DNA from: Trametes villosa
Taxonomy: Eukaryota; Basidiomycota; Agaricomycetes; Polyporales; Polyporaceae
Assembly: GCA_002964805.2 (NCBI GenBank)
Contig: PUDQ02000086.1
Coordinates: 124,001-188,000 of the forward strand
Reading direction: 5' to 3'
DNA: 64,000 bases
Under the pieces are notes generated by a model. The model was given only the letters and a program-made list of their open reading frames with translations. It did no database searches and was not told the DNA's origin. This document shows positions 33,044 through 44,211 of this stretch, one piece after another; the first letter of the stretch is position 1, and each line of letters starts with the position of its first letter. Both the position numbers and the translations under genes were made by a program.

Positions 33044-34628
33044 TCACTGCTCATCCTCGCCCTTGAGCCCAAGCAGCACATCGAGCCGCTTCCACAGCTT
33101 CTCCCGCTTCTCCAACCACGCGTCGCGGCGCTCGCTCACACACCCCATGCAATACCCCCTTTCCTTCCAGTCGATATCCGCGAGCCTCTGCAGGCCGGCA
33201 AACACGTCCGCAAGCCCAGCCTCGAACAAGTCCGTCTGCAGCACCAGGGGGCCCCAGTTCTGTCCCGCGAGCTGCCGCGCGGCTGCGCACCGCCGCATCG
33301 CATCGGCCGCGCGCCGGTCTTGCGTGTCGTGCATGAGCTGCTCGAGCGCGCACGGGAACGCGGACGGCAGCGGCGGCGCGCATGCGTGCGCGAGCCACTC
33401 CGCCTGCAGCGCCTGCTGGGCGCGCGCGAGGCGCACGAAGTCGGACGCGGGGAGGCGCGCGGGCGGGGCGTGCTCTTCGTCTGCGATGCACTCCATTGCG
33501 AGGAGGCGCGGGGAGGGGGAGGCGTCGTTGGACGACTCGGCGTGCACGTAGACGGCGAGGTCTTGTCCGAAGGCGGGCGCGCGGAGGAGCTCGTGGTAGG
33601 CGGCTTTGAGCAGCTCGGGGAGGGCGCATTGTTGTGCGAGGAGGATCGTTTCGGTCGCTTGGGCGACGCGTTCTTCGCGCTCGGCCTCGCTCGTCTCGCG
33701 GAGGCGGGCAAGATCGCTCGGCCACATCGCGCGCAGGAGGTGTGTGGCGAATGTTAGGATGCTGTTGAACGAGAGGGCGTGTGCGGCGCGCACGAGCGAG
33801 GCGAGCACGCGGAACGGCGGTGGGTTGATCGCATATGCGCTGTGCATCGAAGTCAGGGTCTGATTCCGTGCAGATGTAATAAATGGGACTCACATTCCCG
33901 CATCGAGTGCGACGAGGAGACGCTCGAAGTCGAGCACGCTCACGTTCTTCACGACGTACACAGGGCAGCTGTCCACTAACTCCGTATCGACGTATGCTGG
34001 GCTGTCCCGGCTGCGACGAACGTACGCGCGTCAGTTCACACTAGGGAGCCTATGCTAGTCCTAAGCACGCACCTCCCATCCCCGTTCTGCAGCGCGGCGA
34101 AATATTCGGACTGTTGTGCGAGGCGCGAGCGATGCAGGCGGAAGAGTGTGTTTTGGACCTGCACCACGACGGAGCCGTCGAGATGCCAGAAATTTTCGCT
34201 CCGCTTGCGCGGGACGGCCTTTTGTTTGGCTTTTGACTTCACTGACGACTTCACTGAAGAGATAGGCTCGGGCTTGACGGAGGTTGACGCCTTAGAGGCT
34301 GGTGTTGCCGGGAGGGGCTGCGAAGCGGAAGGAGGTTGTCCGCGACGCGCGCGTTTTGAGGGTCTGCAGTCTTTCGTTAATACAACGTTACAAATGTGAG
34401 CAGCTCGTGTTTTCTTGCCGGTCACTGTTCGCCGACCCTTTGTGCGAGGCCAGCCAGCATAACTCTGCGTGGCACGTACACGTGCATATATGCGCGACAA
34501 AAGACGTACTGAGGAAGTGGCTGCGATGCAGCTGGGGCCCGAGGAAGCTCTGACGCGCCCTCTTCAAATTCGCGCGCCCGTTTTCTGGTCGCCGATCGCG
34601 AGACCCGCCCGCTGGCGGGAGGAGACAT
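33044..34628 (-). CDS. BTB/POZ-domain protein with C-terminal CxxC motif, copy A
   Basis: A 440-residue protein from four exons (34628-34510, 34363-34073, 34010-33894, 33839-33044); all junctions keep frame (1323 nt). The N-terminus is basic and Pro/Ser/Lys-rich and may hold a nuclear signal (SKRARR). The BTB region starts at FWHLDGSVVVQVQNTLFRLH, then SRLAQQSEYFAALQ, then VKNVSVLDFERLLVALDAG. A helical part follows (LASLVRAAHALSFNSILTFA). The end is a conserved module, GYCMGCVSERRDAWLEKREK, then LWKRLDVLLGL. This module is shared with copies B and C but not with the BTB gene at 21.7 kb. The function and the partner of the BTB domain are unknown. Confidence 0.78.
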
Positions 34629-34701
34629 CCTCGTCGAAGTCGGCGTTGCGGCCGCGCTCGCAGACTTGGACGAGCCGGCTATCTGTGAGCTACGGCGGCT
34701 T

Positions 34702-35040
34702 TTAAGAGCAGATTTTGGTGCTGCCTGAGTGTGCCGAAATTGTCAGCGTTTGGGACGTCATTGTAGCAACGCGTACATTCTTGTAACTCGCCTTAGACGC
34801 AGGCGTGTCCGGAAGCTGCTCCTCGTGCACTTCGTCTTTTACTTCGTCCTGGGGTTCCTCCGGCATTTCGTCTTCTAGCATTGCGCCGTCGCTTGAGACG
34901 TCCTCCGGGCTATCTGGGGTGGAGTGGCGACTGGCGGACGACTTGGGCTGGGTCAGTTGCTCTTGAATGAGCTGGGAGACGTCGGGCAAGCTGTCGGAGT
35001 CCGAGTCAGAGTCCGTAAAACCTCCGGGTTGAGAGGACAT
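34702..35040 (-). CDS. Possible small acidic protein
   Basis: An open frame of 112 codons starting MSSQPGGFTDSDSDSDSLPD. It is rich in Asp, Glu and Ser and ends at 34702. It carries LPDTPASKAS, close to LPATPASKAS in the adjacent BTB copy A. It may therefore be a relic of a duplicated 5' part of that gene, or an extra upstream exon with a donor at the GTACGCG near its end. No domain is recognised, and composition alone supports it. Confidence 0.3.
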   Translation of the reverse strand: MSSQPGGFTDSDSDSDSLPDVSQLIQEQLTQPKSSASRHSTPDSPEDVSSDGAMLEDEMPEEPQDEVKDEVHEEQLPDTPASKASYKNVRVATMTSQTLTISAHSGSTKICS

Positions 35041-35468
35041 CGATCTGTGCGGCGGCGGCCAGGCCGGCGTCGGGAGAGAAAGGGCGGGAGTCGGGGAAGA
35101 TGAGACGCCCGCGGATATTCGTCTGAAGCGCGTTACCGACGCGTTACGCGGCGCGTCAGTGGCGCGTCCACGAGCAGTCACGCGTCCGTTACACCGCGAG
35201 TCGTCGGTCGAGCTGAGGCTCCCCCCACCACCACCAACAGCGTTTTCTCGAGCGTGCGCCTGCCCACGATTGCTCGTAAAATATCTCAAAGTCCCCAACC
35301 GAACTGAAGAAACAACACCGATCTCTGGTTGTCAAGAATGGTGGTAACTGAGGCAGGAAACCCATCCTCGAGTAGTGAGACATCTCCCTCGCTCGGACGA
35401 ACAGTCGTAGCTGACGTCAGTCAGCTCGCAGTCGTACTGAGGCAAATGCGCGACCGACAACGAGAGGC
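35041..35468. other. Divergent intergenic region
   Basis: Upstream of BTB copy B. It is GC-rich at its left and A-rich near 35270-35330. No gene or repeat was recognised; it probably holds a promoter. Confidence 0.45.
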
Positions 35469-36603
35469 ATGAACAAGAAACGAGTGCGTGCATTCGTGCG
35501 CCTTCATTGCATCTTGTTCACCCTCGGAGCGCGCAGAAATCAAGCGAGCTTCACTCCGAGGCCGGCGTCCAGCACAAGAAGGCCAAGGAAGAGGAGAGTA
35601 ACAGCAACGTAGTCCCTCAGCTAAACTTTAGCGACTTGGTGACGCACGAGGACCTTTGGTATCCCGACGGGAACGTTATCCTCGTTGTGGACGGGCACGC
35701 CTTCAAGCTGTACAAGGCGCGGCTCGCGCGCTACTCTTCGGTCTTCGACGACCTCTTCAACAACGATGATGGCCATGTTGAAGAGTATGAGGGCTGCCCA
35801 AGCTATCAGCTTCCGGACATACACGCCGAAGACTTCGTTGCGTTCCTGGAAGCACTCGAGACACCCTTGTACGCCCCAAATACACCGCTCCGAACAAACC
35901 AACGGTTCCTGACGCACCTTACAGCAAGTACACGAACAAACTGCCCCAACAAGACGCGTCCATCTCTCTGTTGAAGGTCTCGCGGCTCCTCGACTGCGCG
36001 ACCGCCCGCGACCTCGCGCTCGACCAGCTCCGCAAGCTCTGGCCGGAGGACAAGCCGACTCTCTCCACGGGGTCCAAACGCGGATACACCGACGCGCTCA
36101 AGATCCTCGGCGTCTCGCGCGAGTGCGGCGAGCCCTCCCTCCGCAAGCGCGCCTTCTACGAGCTCCTCCGCAGCGCCGCGTTCTGGAAGGTCGTCACGGA
36201 CGAGCGCGACCTGATCGACCTCCCAGACTCCGACGTGCTCGCGCTGTATGGTGCAAGGAACGCGCTGCAGGAGCGCTGGGCGAAGCTCATTTTCATGTGG
36301 CCGAGCCCGAAGAGCGAGATGTGCCCGACGGAGGCGGGGCAGGGCCTGAGCCGGTGCAGTCCGCGTTTGGCGAAGCCGCATCTCAGGAAGGCGTTCTGGC
36401 GCTCGGACGTGATCGAGAGCGGGGACTACGACGCGGGGATGCTGGACCCGGTCGGGCAGCTGGAGGTGTTGTTGACGGAGAGGCGGGAGAAGCTCGCTGC
36501 GCAGGGGTGGTGTGAGTTGTGCTTGAAGGAGCGGAGGACGGCGTGGACGGAGGCGCGGACGATCTGGTGGATGATGTTGGACGGGTGGTTTGACCTGGAA
36601 TAA
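35469..36603 (+). CDS. BTB/POZ-domain protein with C-terminal CxxC motif, copy B
   Basis: A 341-residue protein from three exons: 35469-35483 (15 nt, coding MNKKR), 35537-35868 and 35925-36603; the sum is 342 codons. After a short charged start (KSSELHSEAGVQHKKAKEEE) comes the BTB core: LWYPDGNVILVVDGHAFKLY, then KARLARYSSVFDDLFN, then YQLPDIHAEDFVAFLEALET. The helical part includes RLLDCATARDLALDQLRKLW and RKRAFYELLRSAAFWKV. It ends in the shared module GWCELCLKERRTAWTEAR, then WWMMLDGWFDLE. Its last exon is 679 nt, exactly as in copy C, showing common descent. Confidence 0.8.
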
Positions 36604-36920
36604 ATAGTGCTGTACCAATATCTTTCCGCCCTGCCCATATGTACGTTCCTTTCAAACGCCTAGCAGACGATGGTATCAAGTTTGTGCGAGAACAAGTATC
36701 CGCAAGGCGCGTGAGTGGACTTGGGTGGACGAAGGGATTGGGCTGAGCGCCAATACATGTTCAGGGCGGCCACGCGAGCACGACTTCCAAATGCGGAAGG
36801 CTTCGCCACGTGGGCGCGGTCCCGCCACAGCCCGAAAAGCTTGTCCATCGCTCGTCCAGCATACGTCCCCATCCTCGCCCCGCCTCAAGCTCACCCACTC
36901 CGGCCCCTCAAACCGTCGAA
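36604..36920. other. Intergenic region
   Basis: Contains the 3' UTR of BTB copy B and the promoter of the ribosomal P1 gene. No other feature was seen. Confidence 0.5.
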
Positions 36921-37527
36921 ATGGTCAGTATCGCATCCAAGCGGCCTATGCTCTGTGTTCTGGGGGTTTTGGCGGCGTATCGGACGCGAGACGACGCTGG
37001 ATTGGAGTCCTGGCGTCCGGATGCACCACCCTGGGCCTGGCAAGAACTTCGCGCTGACCCGCCTTTTCCTCTCTGCAACAGGCCTCCGTAGAACTCGCCG
37101 CGACCTACGCCGCTCTCATCCTTGCCGACGATGGCATTGAGATCACCGTCAGTACCCTGCCCAGCTTTCGGCCGGGCGCGGCTCTGAACTTGCATTTCTA
37201 GGCCGACAAAATCACCGCGCTGACGAACGCGGCGAACATCGAGGTCGAGCCCATCTGGGCATCGCTCCTCGCGAAGGCGCTCGAGGGCAAGAACGTCAAG
37301 GAGCTGCTCTCCAACGTCGGCGCCGGTGGTGCCGGCCCCGCAGCGGCGGCTGCGCCCGCCGCTGGCGCGGGTGCCGCGGCGGCGGAGGCGCCCAAGGAGG
37401 AGGAGAAGAAGGAGGAGAAGGAGGAGTCCGACGACGACATGGTGCGTGCCCTTCGTCACTTCTGCGCGCATGGTTTCGCTGACGGCGTTGGGTTGCGAAT
37501 GTGCAGGGCTTCGGGCTGTTCGACTAA
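36921..37527 (+). CDS. RPP1: 60S acidic ribosomal protein P1
   Basis: A stalk protein of the large ribosomal subunit that recruits elongation factors. 109 residues from four exons: 36921-36923 (ATG alone), 37082-37147, 37202-37441 and 37507-37527. The lengths 3+66+240+21 make 110 codons. After splicing the start reads [20 protein letters not shown]. The middle has [20 protein letters not shown] and [14 protein letters not shown]. An alanine-rich hinge and an acidic lysine/glutamate stretch follow. The end, S-D-D-D-M-G-F-G-L-F-D, is the invariant P-protein tail. The last exon codes only GFGLFD. The intron directly after the ATG is a known habit of some fungal ribosomal genes. This highly conserved gene sits within a block of lineage-specific families. 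Confidence 0.95.
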
Positions 37528-38132
37528 GCGCGCTGCGGCCGCTGCTGTTCCGTCTCTGCCTCTCGCTTTGGTGTCATTCGTACTGCATAGCATTTCGCAC
37601 GCGACTACCGCCCTCCACACTGCGTTGTATTATCCATGTCCCCTCCTACTGCGCATGACAAAAAGCTGAAAATACCAACAACCGAGCGAGCGTGAATGTT
37701 GAGGCCTGAGGTCCCTCAATGTGCGCTGAATACGCGCACAGCTAGCCATTGTATCAGCAAGTCATGGCGGGCAACATGCAAGAGCGAATGATCATCTGCC
37801 TAGCTTCAGCCCATATCCCTTGTACTACCACCCTTGCCACAATCATCGACACAACCCCGTCCTCCGCTGTTCAGATTCTCAAGCTTGGGACGAGTTTCCT
37901 TATACGCGTGTCGCAATCCCCAGAATCTGGGGACGGTCTCCGGGGTAGCCAATATATTGTGTCTCCTACCGTCATCGAATCCTCGCTTTAGGCTTACAAC
38001 CTGCGGAAGTTGGCCACGTGTACCCTACACCCTCGTGCCGGTAAGTTCACTGTGTGCAGAATTCAATTTCGATGCGGTTGACGATCATCGATCTTGTTCA
38101 GGACCTCGCGCAGACCTTGTCCTCGTACCACG
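37528..38132. other. Intergenic region
   Basis: About 0.6 kb between the P1 gene and F-box gene 1. Short frames at 37749-38136 show no domain. No repeat was noted. Confidence 0.5.
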
Positions 38133-39971
38133 ATGAACGTCGAGTCTGAGCCCAATCCTGACTCTCGTGCTGCAGAGCTGGCGGCGCAGCTGCTCGAGGA
38201 GATCTCCAGCTCGGCTTATACCACACGCTCCGAGGAATTGTAAGTGGCCAGATTATACCGACCTCGCACAGTGCGCGCTGACACGTTGTCGCGATCCATA
38301 GCACGCTGGATCCTGCGGCGGTCAGTGCACTACAGTTTACGTCGTCACACGTTGCGGGGACTCATCCCTTACTGGTTCGCCCAGCTCTGGAGACTACTGG
38401 GCGTCCTAGAGGACGTTACACGGGTTGTTCGCACACATATCAATTCCACTTGCCCTGTCAACCGGCTCCCGGCCGAACTCTTGGGTCGCGTCTTCTCTTT
38501 CCTGCTCATACGCCGTCGCCACCGGATCCTCGGCACAACGACCGCGAATGTGAAGGATATCTCGCCTCTGCGGCCTGCGCTCTACGTTTGCCGCCGATGG
38601 TGGGAGGTCGCGCGCAACACGTCTTTCTTGTGGGATACAGTGCTAGATCTTTCAGCTTCCGGACCAGACTGCCCCTCTGGGGCGCGCCAATACTGCCTCC
38701 AGCTCAGCTCGTCTAGGCCCATTTTCGTTGCTGCCGACATCCGGGGAGATTCGACGTGGTTCCCCCCGTTCCTCGGGATGGAGGGCGCACGTATCCGAGA
38801 GCTGTATATCGATATCTCCAAAGCAATAGTCAAATGTCCCGACCTCCTCCAGCGTTCCTTACCCGCTCTAGAGCGCTGTACCATCGATCACGGGTACGGG
38901 GTATCCCCATCGTTGCCAACGGTCACCCTTCAAGTTCCAAGCAGTAGTGTGCTCCAGGAATTGCGCCTTTGGGGGGGCCGCTTCGTCCTACCGGCGGCTG
39001 TTCCGGTGCTCACTACCCTTCACTTGAAGGACCTCCAAGGCGTACGTCTTGCCGACCTCCTCCGATGCTTATCCGGGGCACCGCGGCTGCACGAGCTCCA
39101 GCTGAATCAACTTTCACCCAAGACGCCTGCAGCCGCCACGCTCAGCGCGCGGGACCGCGGCCGGGTACCACTCGACTGCCTCCAGCGGCTCGTCGTGCAG
39201 GACTGGACTCCCCAGGACCTAGGAGAGGGGCTCGCGGCGGCTGTGGCCGAATTCCACCGCAGGTTGCTATCGAACATCTCGGTACCTCCCACTTGCGTAC
39301 TCGCCCTGGACGGCGTCATGGGTACCTCCAATGTCGCCGAATACCTCGATCACCTCTGGCCCAATCTTCGAAGGCGTGCACAGAGGGTACTCATCACACA
39401 GAACGAATTCCGGTCCGATCTTCCGAAGGGGCTTCGAGACGGCCCTCGCCACTTTGTGATGTACTTGCTCAATAGCGAGGACCGTTTCAACGTCTCGTTT
39501 GGCGTTGTGGAGCACGGCGACCACGGCATCAACGACAACAACCTCATCTTTCGGGGACGCATCAGGAGCGCGCTCGTCTCCGCACAAACTTTCTCGGCCG
39601 TCCGGAAGCTGTGGGTCCAGGAGAAGGTAGACTGGCTCGCCTGGGACCTGCGCTGGGCGCTTCGCTCCTTGCCGTGCATCGAGTTCATGGTGGTTAACTG
39701 TCTTCTATCGCTGACATCCCACACGATCTTGGCCCGGGCTCTCGAGGTCGGGCCAGGTGGTGTTGTACCGGCCCCTCTGCTCTCCTCCCTGGCGTTTGGC
39801 GTCTACCCCAGTGACTGGCGAAGCCGGGACGCCGGGCGGCCGGGCGAGGTTGGTCTACAGCGCGCCCGCGCGAGCGCAGGACACCCTCTGCGGCGGTTGA
39901 TCTGCTGGGATAGGGATCATATGACATGCAGGTATAATGCAGATGGGGTGCTTGTGCTCGAAGGGCACTAG
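38133..39971 (+). CDS. F-box protein, copy 1, with apparent premature stop
   Basis: A 570-residue F-box protein, presumably a substrate-binding subunit of an SCF ubiquitin ligase. Exons are 38133-38239, 38302-38320 (19 nt) and 38385-39971, 571 codons in all. The first exon opens MNVESEPNPDSRAAELAAQL. The F-box is CPVNRLPAELLGRVFSFLL, followed by VCRRWWEVARNTSFLWDTV. A long leucine-rich C-terminal part resembles the irregular repeats of such proteins (LTTLHLKDLQGVRLADLLR; HELQLNQLSPK). The frame ends at TAG (39969-39971) after V-L-V-L-E-G-H. It then stays open for 29 more codons that resemble the C-terminus of copy 2. The target is unknown. Confidence 0.82.
38302..38320 (+). other. 19-nt internal exon of F-box gene 1
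   Basis: Lies between ATAG and GTCAGT. It adds T-L-D-P-A-A and restores phase 0. The paralogue has a 19-nt exon in the same place coding T-L-D-V-A-A. Confidence 0.78.
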
Positions 39972-40383
39972 GTGGCGGTGCGTAAGGAGCTATGGGAGGA
40001 GTGGACCGAAGGCCTGGCTCCCCACGAACACGAGACGCTGGTAGCAAGGGTCGGAGAGTAGAGGTGAGTGTGCTTGTACTGGAAATTACGCAGCCGCGCT
40101 CGTGGAAGCCCGATGCTAACCGTGCGCGTCGTAGGGTAGCGTTCACGACCTCGGTGAATACATGAGAAACCCGAATGCGATCCAATGTATGCAGGTCCAA
40201 TCGTGACATAGTAAAAGCCCAGAGACCGTGTCCACAAACCATGAAAATGTATCAGCCACGTGCTTCCCCTCGTGAGCCGCAAGCCCGATTTACTCAGCAG
40301 AGCTCTCGGAAGTAGTAGACGTAGCGTTTGGGACTCATCGACCATCGATTGTGCTTGCCAGATCTTTCAACGTCTCAACCGCC
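39972..40383. other. Intergenic region with former coding tail
   Basis: The first 90 bases (39972-40061) continue the frame of F-box gene 1 past its TAG to a second TAG and match the C-terminal part of copy 2. The rest has no recognised feature. Confidence 0.55.
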
Positions 40384-42373
40384 ATGGACGACAAATCTCC
40401 CGCTCATCTCGACCATCAGGACGCCTTAACCGCAGGTCTGGCTCAGCGGTTGCTCGACGCGATCTCGAGTGCGACGTATACCGAGAGGTCAGAGAATGGG
40501 TGAGTAGATGCGCTAGCGCAAAACGCAGAAGCCCGACATGTTCACTGATCTGTCATTATTTCTCGATAGAACGCTAGATGTCGCAGCGGTGAGTCAGATG
40601 ATCTTGACCTATGTAGTGCTGCGTAACCCTCATTCAAGCTCTCGCGGTCCCGCATTGTCTTAGCTCTGGAACATACTCAGGGTCGTACAAGGTGCTGGCA
40701 GCGCCATTCAATCCCTCATAAACACTACGTTGCCCGTCAACCGACTTCCACCCGAGGTCCTGGGTCATGTCTTCTCGTTCATCCCCGAGCTATGCTACCA
40801 CCCGATCCTCGACACGTATAGCACGAATGTGCAAGACGTCAAACCTTTGCTACCCGTGCTCCAGGTCTGCCGCCGGTGGCGGGAGATTGCGTGTAGCGCG
40901 CCCTCTTTGTGGACTTCGGCGTTATGGCTCCCAGATGGAAGAAGCGCTACGTACCAGCCTACCCATCAGATGCACCAGGACTATATCCATCTATGCCCGG
41001 CCCTGCCTATCTACGTAGCCTTTGACACCGAGGGGATCCCGCGGCGGTTTTGGGACTTGCTCCTGGTCGAAGGGGTCCGCATCCGGGAGCTGCACATCGC
41101 GGTGCACGACTCTGGCGTTATGCCTCCCGATGTACTCCGACTATCCTTGCCCATGCTGGAGCGCTGCACCATAGATCAGGAGCCCCCCGATTCACCAACG
41201 ACTTCTGTAATCCAAGCGGTCTTTCCTGACAGCACATCTTTGCAGGCATTACGGCTCTGGAGCACGGAGTTCGTTCCGTCAACGGCCTTCCCGATTCTCA
41301 CGACGCTGCATCTCATCGACATCGCAGGCGTGCGCCTCGCGGACCTGCTCGGCTTGCTCTCCGGAGCACCGCAGCTCCGTGACATACAGCTGGACTGGAT
41401 CTCGCCGAAAGCATCTGATGCGGCGCAGCTCGGTGGGTGGCGCGGGGGTCGGATACCGTTCGACAACCTCCAGCGGCTCGTCGTGCAGGACAAGACCCCC
41501 AGTGACCCGGGTAGTGATGAGGCAGCCGCTTTGGTGGAATATCAGCGCGGCCTGCTGTCTAGCATTTCGATCCCTGCCACCTGTAGGCTCTCTATCGAAG
41601 GAGTCGTCGGTGTCTCGAACGTTGCCGGCCTCCTTGACCTCGTGTGGCCCAACCTCCAGAGGTATGCTCAGCACCTCCAGATATCGGGTAACGACCTTCC
41701 GTCGCATCTCACAACACCCGGACCACTTGGCCTCCTCTGGAGGCCCTTCGTGCTGCACCTGCTCAATCGCGAAGACGGCCTAGACGTCTCGTTTGGCATC
41801 TTCGAACCGCGTAGCTATGACGCGGCACCGAACTTCACCCGGACGCGCCTCGCAGGCACCCTTGCCACCGTTCATACGTTCTCAAGGATTCGCAAGCTAT
41901 GGATCGTCAAGCCGTTGGGTTGGCTCGTCGAGGACCTGAGCAGCGTGGTTGCTGCGTTGCCTTGCGCCGTATTTATCGGGACCAACAGCCACCTGTGGGA
42001 GATGTACTCCGATGCCCTAATCGCCGCTCTCCAGCCTGTAGGACCCAGCGGGAATGTCATCGCCCCATTGCTCTCCACACTGGCGTACAAGGACGCTCAT
42101 TGGCGTCCGGACCGGGCGTCGCATCGGTGCGGAGATGCGGGTGAAGGCCCGGTCCACGACATGCAACGGGCGCGCGCTGCTGCCGGGCACCCTCTGCGAC
42201 GGTTGATACGTGCTTCCGAAACCAACTCGACGGCGTATGAGTATGACGCGGAGGGGGTGCTCGTGCGCGTGGAAGACTCGGCGCATGCATTCGCGGACCT
42301 CCGAGAAGAGTGGTTGGAAGGGCTTACCCCGCGCAGTCACGATGGGTTGATATCGAGGCACGAGACATGGTGA
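40384..42373 (+). CDS. F-box protein, copy 2
   Basis: A 614-residue tandem paralogue of copy 1. Exons are 40384-40499, 40570-40588 (19 nt) and 40664-42373, totalling 615 codons. The N-terminal helix-rich piece has GLAQRLLDAISSATYTERSE. The F-box is LPVNRLPPEVLGHVFSFIP, with VCRRWREIACSAPSLWTSA. The C-terminal part is leucine-rich (LTTLHLIDIAGVRLADLLGL; LFVL-type strands) and matches copy 1 throughout. It ends LREEWLEGLTPRSHDGLISR, then HETW, the tail that copy 1 has lost behind a stop. It is likely an adaptor for ubiquitin ligation with a lineage-specific target. Confidence 0.85.
40570..40588 (+). other. 19-nt internal exon of F-box gene 2
   Basis: Lies between CGATAG and GTGAGT. It gives G-T-L-D-V-A-A and restores phase 0, as at 38302-38320 in the paralogue. 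Confidence 0.78.
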
Positions 42374-42903
42374 AAGGTGAGTACTTGAGTATCTCAGCTG
42401 CTTCGCTGGTTTACCTGCCGTCAATCTGGTGCTAAAATATTCTTAGTGTGCGTGTATCACGAATTAGAGGGGGATGAGTCGGATGACAACGTACGAACTT
42501 GGTTGTGGGCTGCCGGGTTGTGGGCTGCCGGATTACCAGGGGTCGGGGCGAAGGCTACGCGTATATGACACACCGGATTTTGGAGGTCGTTTGAAACTCA
42601 ACATGATGGGACCGGGGGGTCATTTACACTGCAGGCCGCCACTGATTGAGTTTGGCGCCCAGCTCGAGGCCGATCGGTGTTTGGTGCCGCCATGAGGTGC
42701 TCTTTCTCTTCAACCACCACCTGCTAAGTTGTTGAGGGCCGCAAATTTACTCCAGTACAGGATAAACCTGAGGTTCGTTTACAATCGACGTCAGTCAAGA
42801 AGTAGCCGATGCGGTACAGCTCAAACTCGCGATGTTCTGACTTCTATCCGGCAGGATCATCCGCACCTTCTACCACTATCAAGTCGATCTGCGACCCGTC
42901 GCC
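42374..42903. other. Intergenic region with a short tandem duplication
   Basis: The 15-bp unit GTTGTGGGCTGCCGG occurs twice in direct tandem at 42502-42531. No gene was recognised. Unlike the other three EthD-like genes, no TATA element was found about 90 bases before the next ATG. Confidence 0.5.
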
Positions 42904-43596
42904 ATGCCCGAAGGTCTCCTTTTTGTCTACTCCGACCCTGGCTCAGAGGTCCCCAGCGAGGAGTTCAACGACTGGTACGACAACGAGCACGTACCCCTTC
43001 GCATCCGCATCCCCGGAATCCACTCCGTAGCCCGTTGGGTCGCCGTGGACGAGAAGCAGCCGACCTACGCGGCAACTTACGACCTCTCATCTCCCTCCGT
43101 CATCTCGGATCCTGCGTATGCGGCCCTCGCGGACACCCGCTCCGAACGCGAGAAGTCCATCCTCTCGCGGGCCGGCCTTCTCGATCGCCGGACCTACGAG
43201 CTGCGCCAGCCGGTGTTCACGCCCAAGACGGCCGCTTACGATCCCGTGAAGCCGGGCCCGTTGATCTGCGTCGTGGAAATCGAGATTAAACCCGAGGCGG
43301 AAGACGACCTGAACAGGTGGTATGACGAGGAGCACATGGACCTGATCGCGAAGGTCCCGGGCTGGGTGCGCACCCGCCGATTCGTGCTCCTCGACTCTGC
43401 TGCTGCGGGGCCGCAGGCGAAGACCGAGAAGCCGGCGAAGTACCTGGCAATTCACGAGATGGAGAGCCTCGCGGCGCTTGGGACGGAGGAGCTGAAGGCG
43501 GCGACGGAGACGGAGTGGTCGAAGCGAGTCATAGCGGCGGCGACTTCGTTTCAAATACGCGTCTTCAAGCTGCAGCGGAACTGGGTCCAGGAGTAA
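42904..43596 (+). CDS. EthD-like protein with two alpha/beta-barrel repeats, copy 2
   Basis: A 230-residue intronless paralogue opening MPEGLLFVYSDPGSEVPSEE. Repeat 1 is marked by FNDWYDNEHVPLRIRIPGI and repeat 2 by LNRWYDEEHMDLIAKVPGWV. It is more diverged than copies 1 and 4, with L-N-R-W instead of F-N-K-W and M-D-L in place of I-P-L in the second motif. It ends RVFKLQRNWVQE. It lies just downstream of the F-box pair. Function is unknown, with the same caution as for the other copies. Confidence 0.8.
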   Translation: MPEGLLFVYSDPGSEVPSEEFNDWYDNEHVPLRIRIPGIHSVARWVAVDEKQPTYAATYDLSSPSVISDPAYAALADTRSEREKSILSRAGLLDRRTYELRQPVFTPKTAAYDPVKPGPLICVVEIEIKPEAEDDLNRWYDEEHMDLIAKVPGWVRTRRFVLLDSAAAGPQAKTEKPAKYLAIHEMESLAALGTEELKAATETEWSKRVIAAATSFQIRVFKLQRNWVQE

Positions 43597-44211
43597 GCGC
43601 GGGTCGGGGACTGGCGGGTGCATCTGCGATGTGTTGTACTAGAAGTGAGAACGTTCCCCGTAATCTGTTGAGGAATGTACTAACGTTCTGCCTTCGATGT
43701 AGCATATAGTCATCTCAAAGTGTATTTCTCCCTTGGTACGTGCCGTCGCTGATCCGGAGATGTAAACCGCGAGCTGATTCGCTATTTAGCACTCGCCTGG
43801 TCCTATATACACTGCGCAATCTGCTCTGTAGGCGAGGCCTGGTCTCGTTCAGAAACGTGCCCGCACGAAGACTTGCCCGAGAGGCATCATCGCTTCTCTT
43901 CTCCTCGCTGAACCCTTCGTCACGCGGCCATGCGCTGACAGCCGTGAGTGCTATTCAGTCTGGAAGGTCAGTGTTATTTCCCTGAATATGTGACCGCAGC
44001 GATGCTCGGCGGGGTGCTTCAACTCACCGCGGACAGGACTTCTTTGCAGGCCTTCCCTCCTGCAGTCCTCTGTCAGCTGACCACGCTCCACCATTGACCT
44101 CTTGAGGCTTCGTCGTGCTTCAACCCTCGTTGCATTCACTTCCTCGACGTCTAGCCCCGGAGGTTACTTACTGCGGCACCAGTTCGTAGGACCACGCTAC
44201 CGCAGGGCGCA
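43597..44211. other. Intergenic region
   Basis: About 0.6 kb between EthD-like copy 2 and F-box gene 3. Short frames at 43740-43985 and 44139-43951 show no domain. No repeat was noted. Confidence 0.5.

Noticed and set aside
36383..36679. Minus-strand Thr/Pro/Ser-rich frame
   Set aside because: It is an antisense shadow of the GC-rich coding end of BTB copy B.
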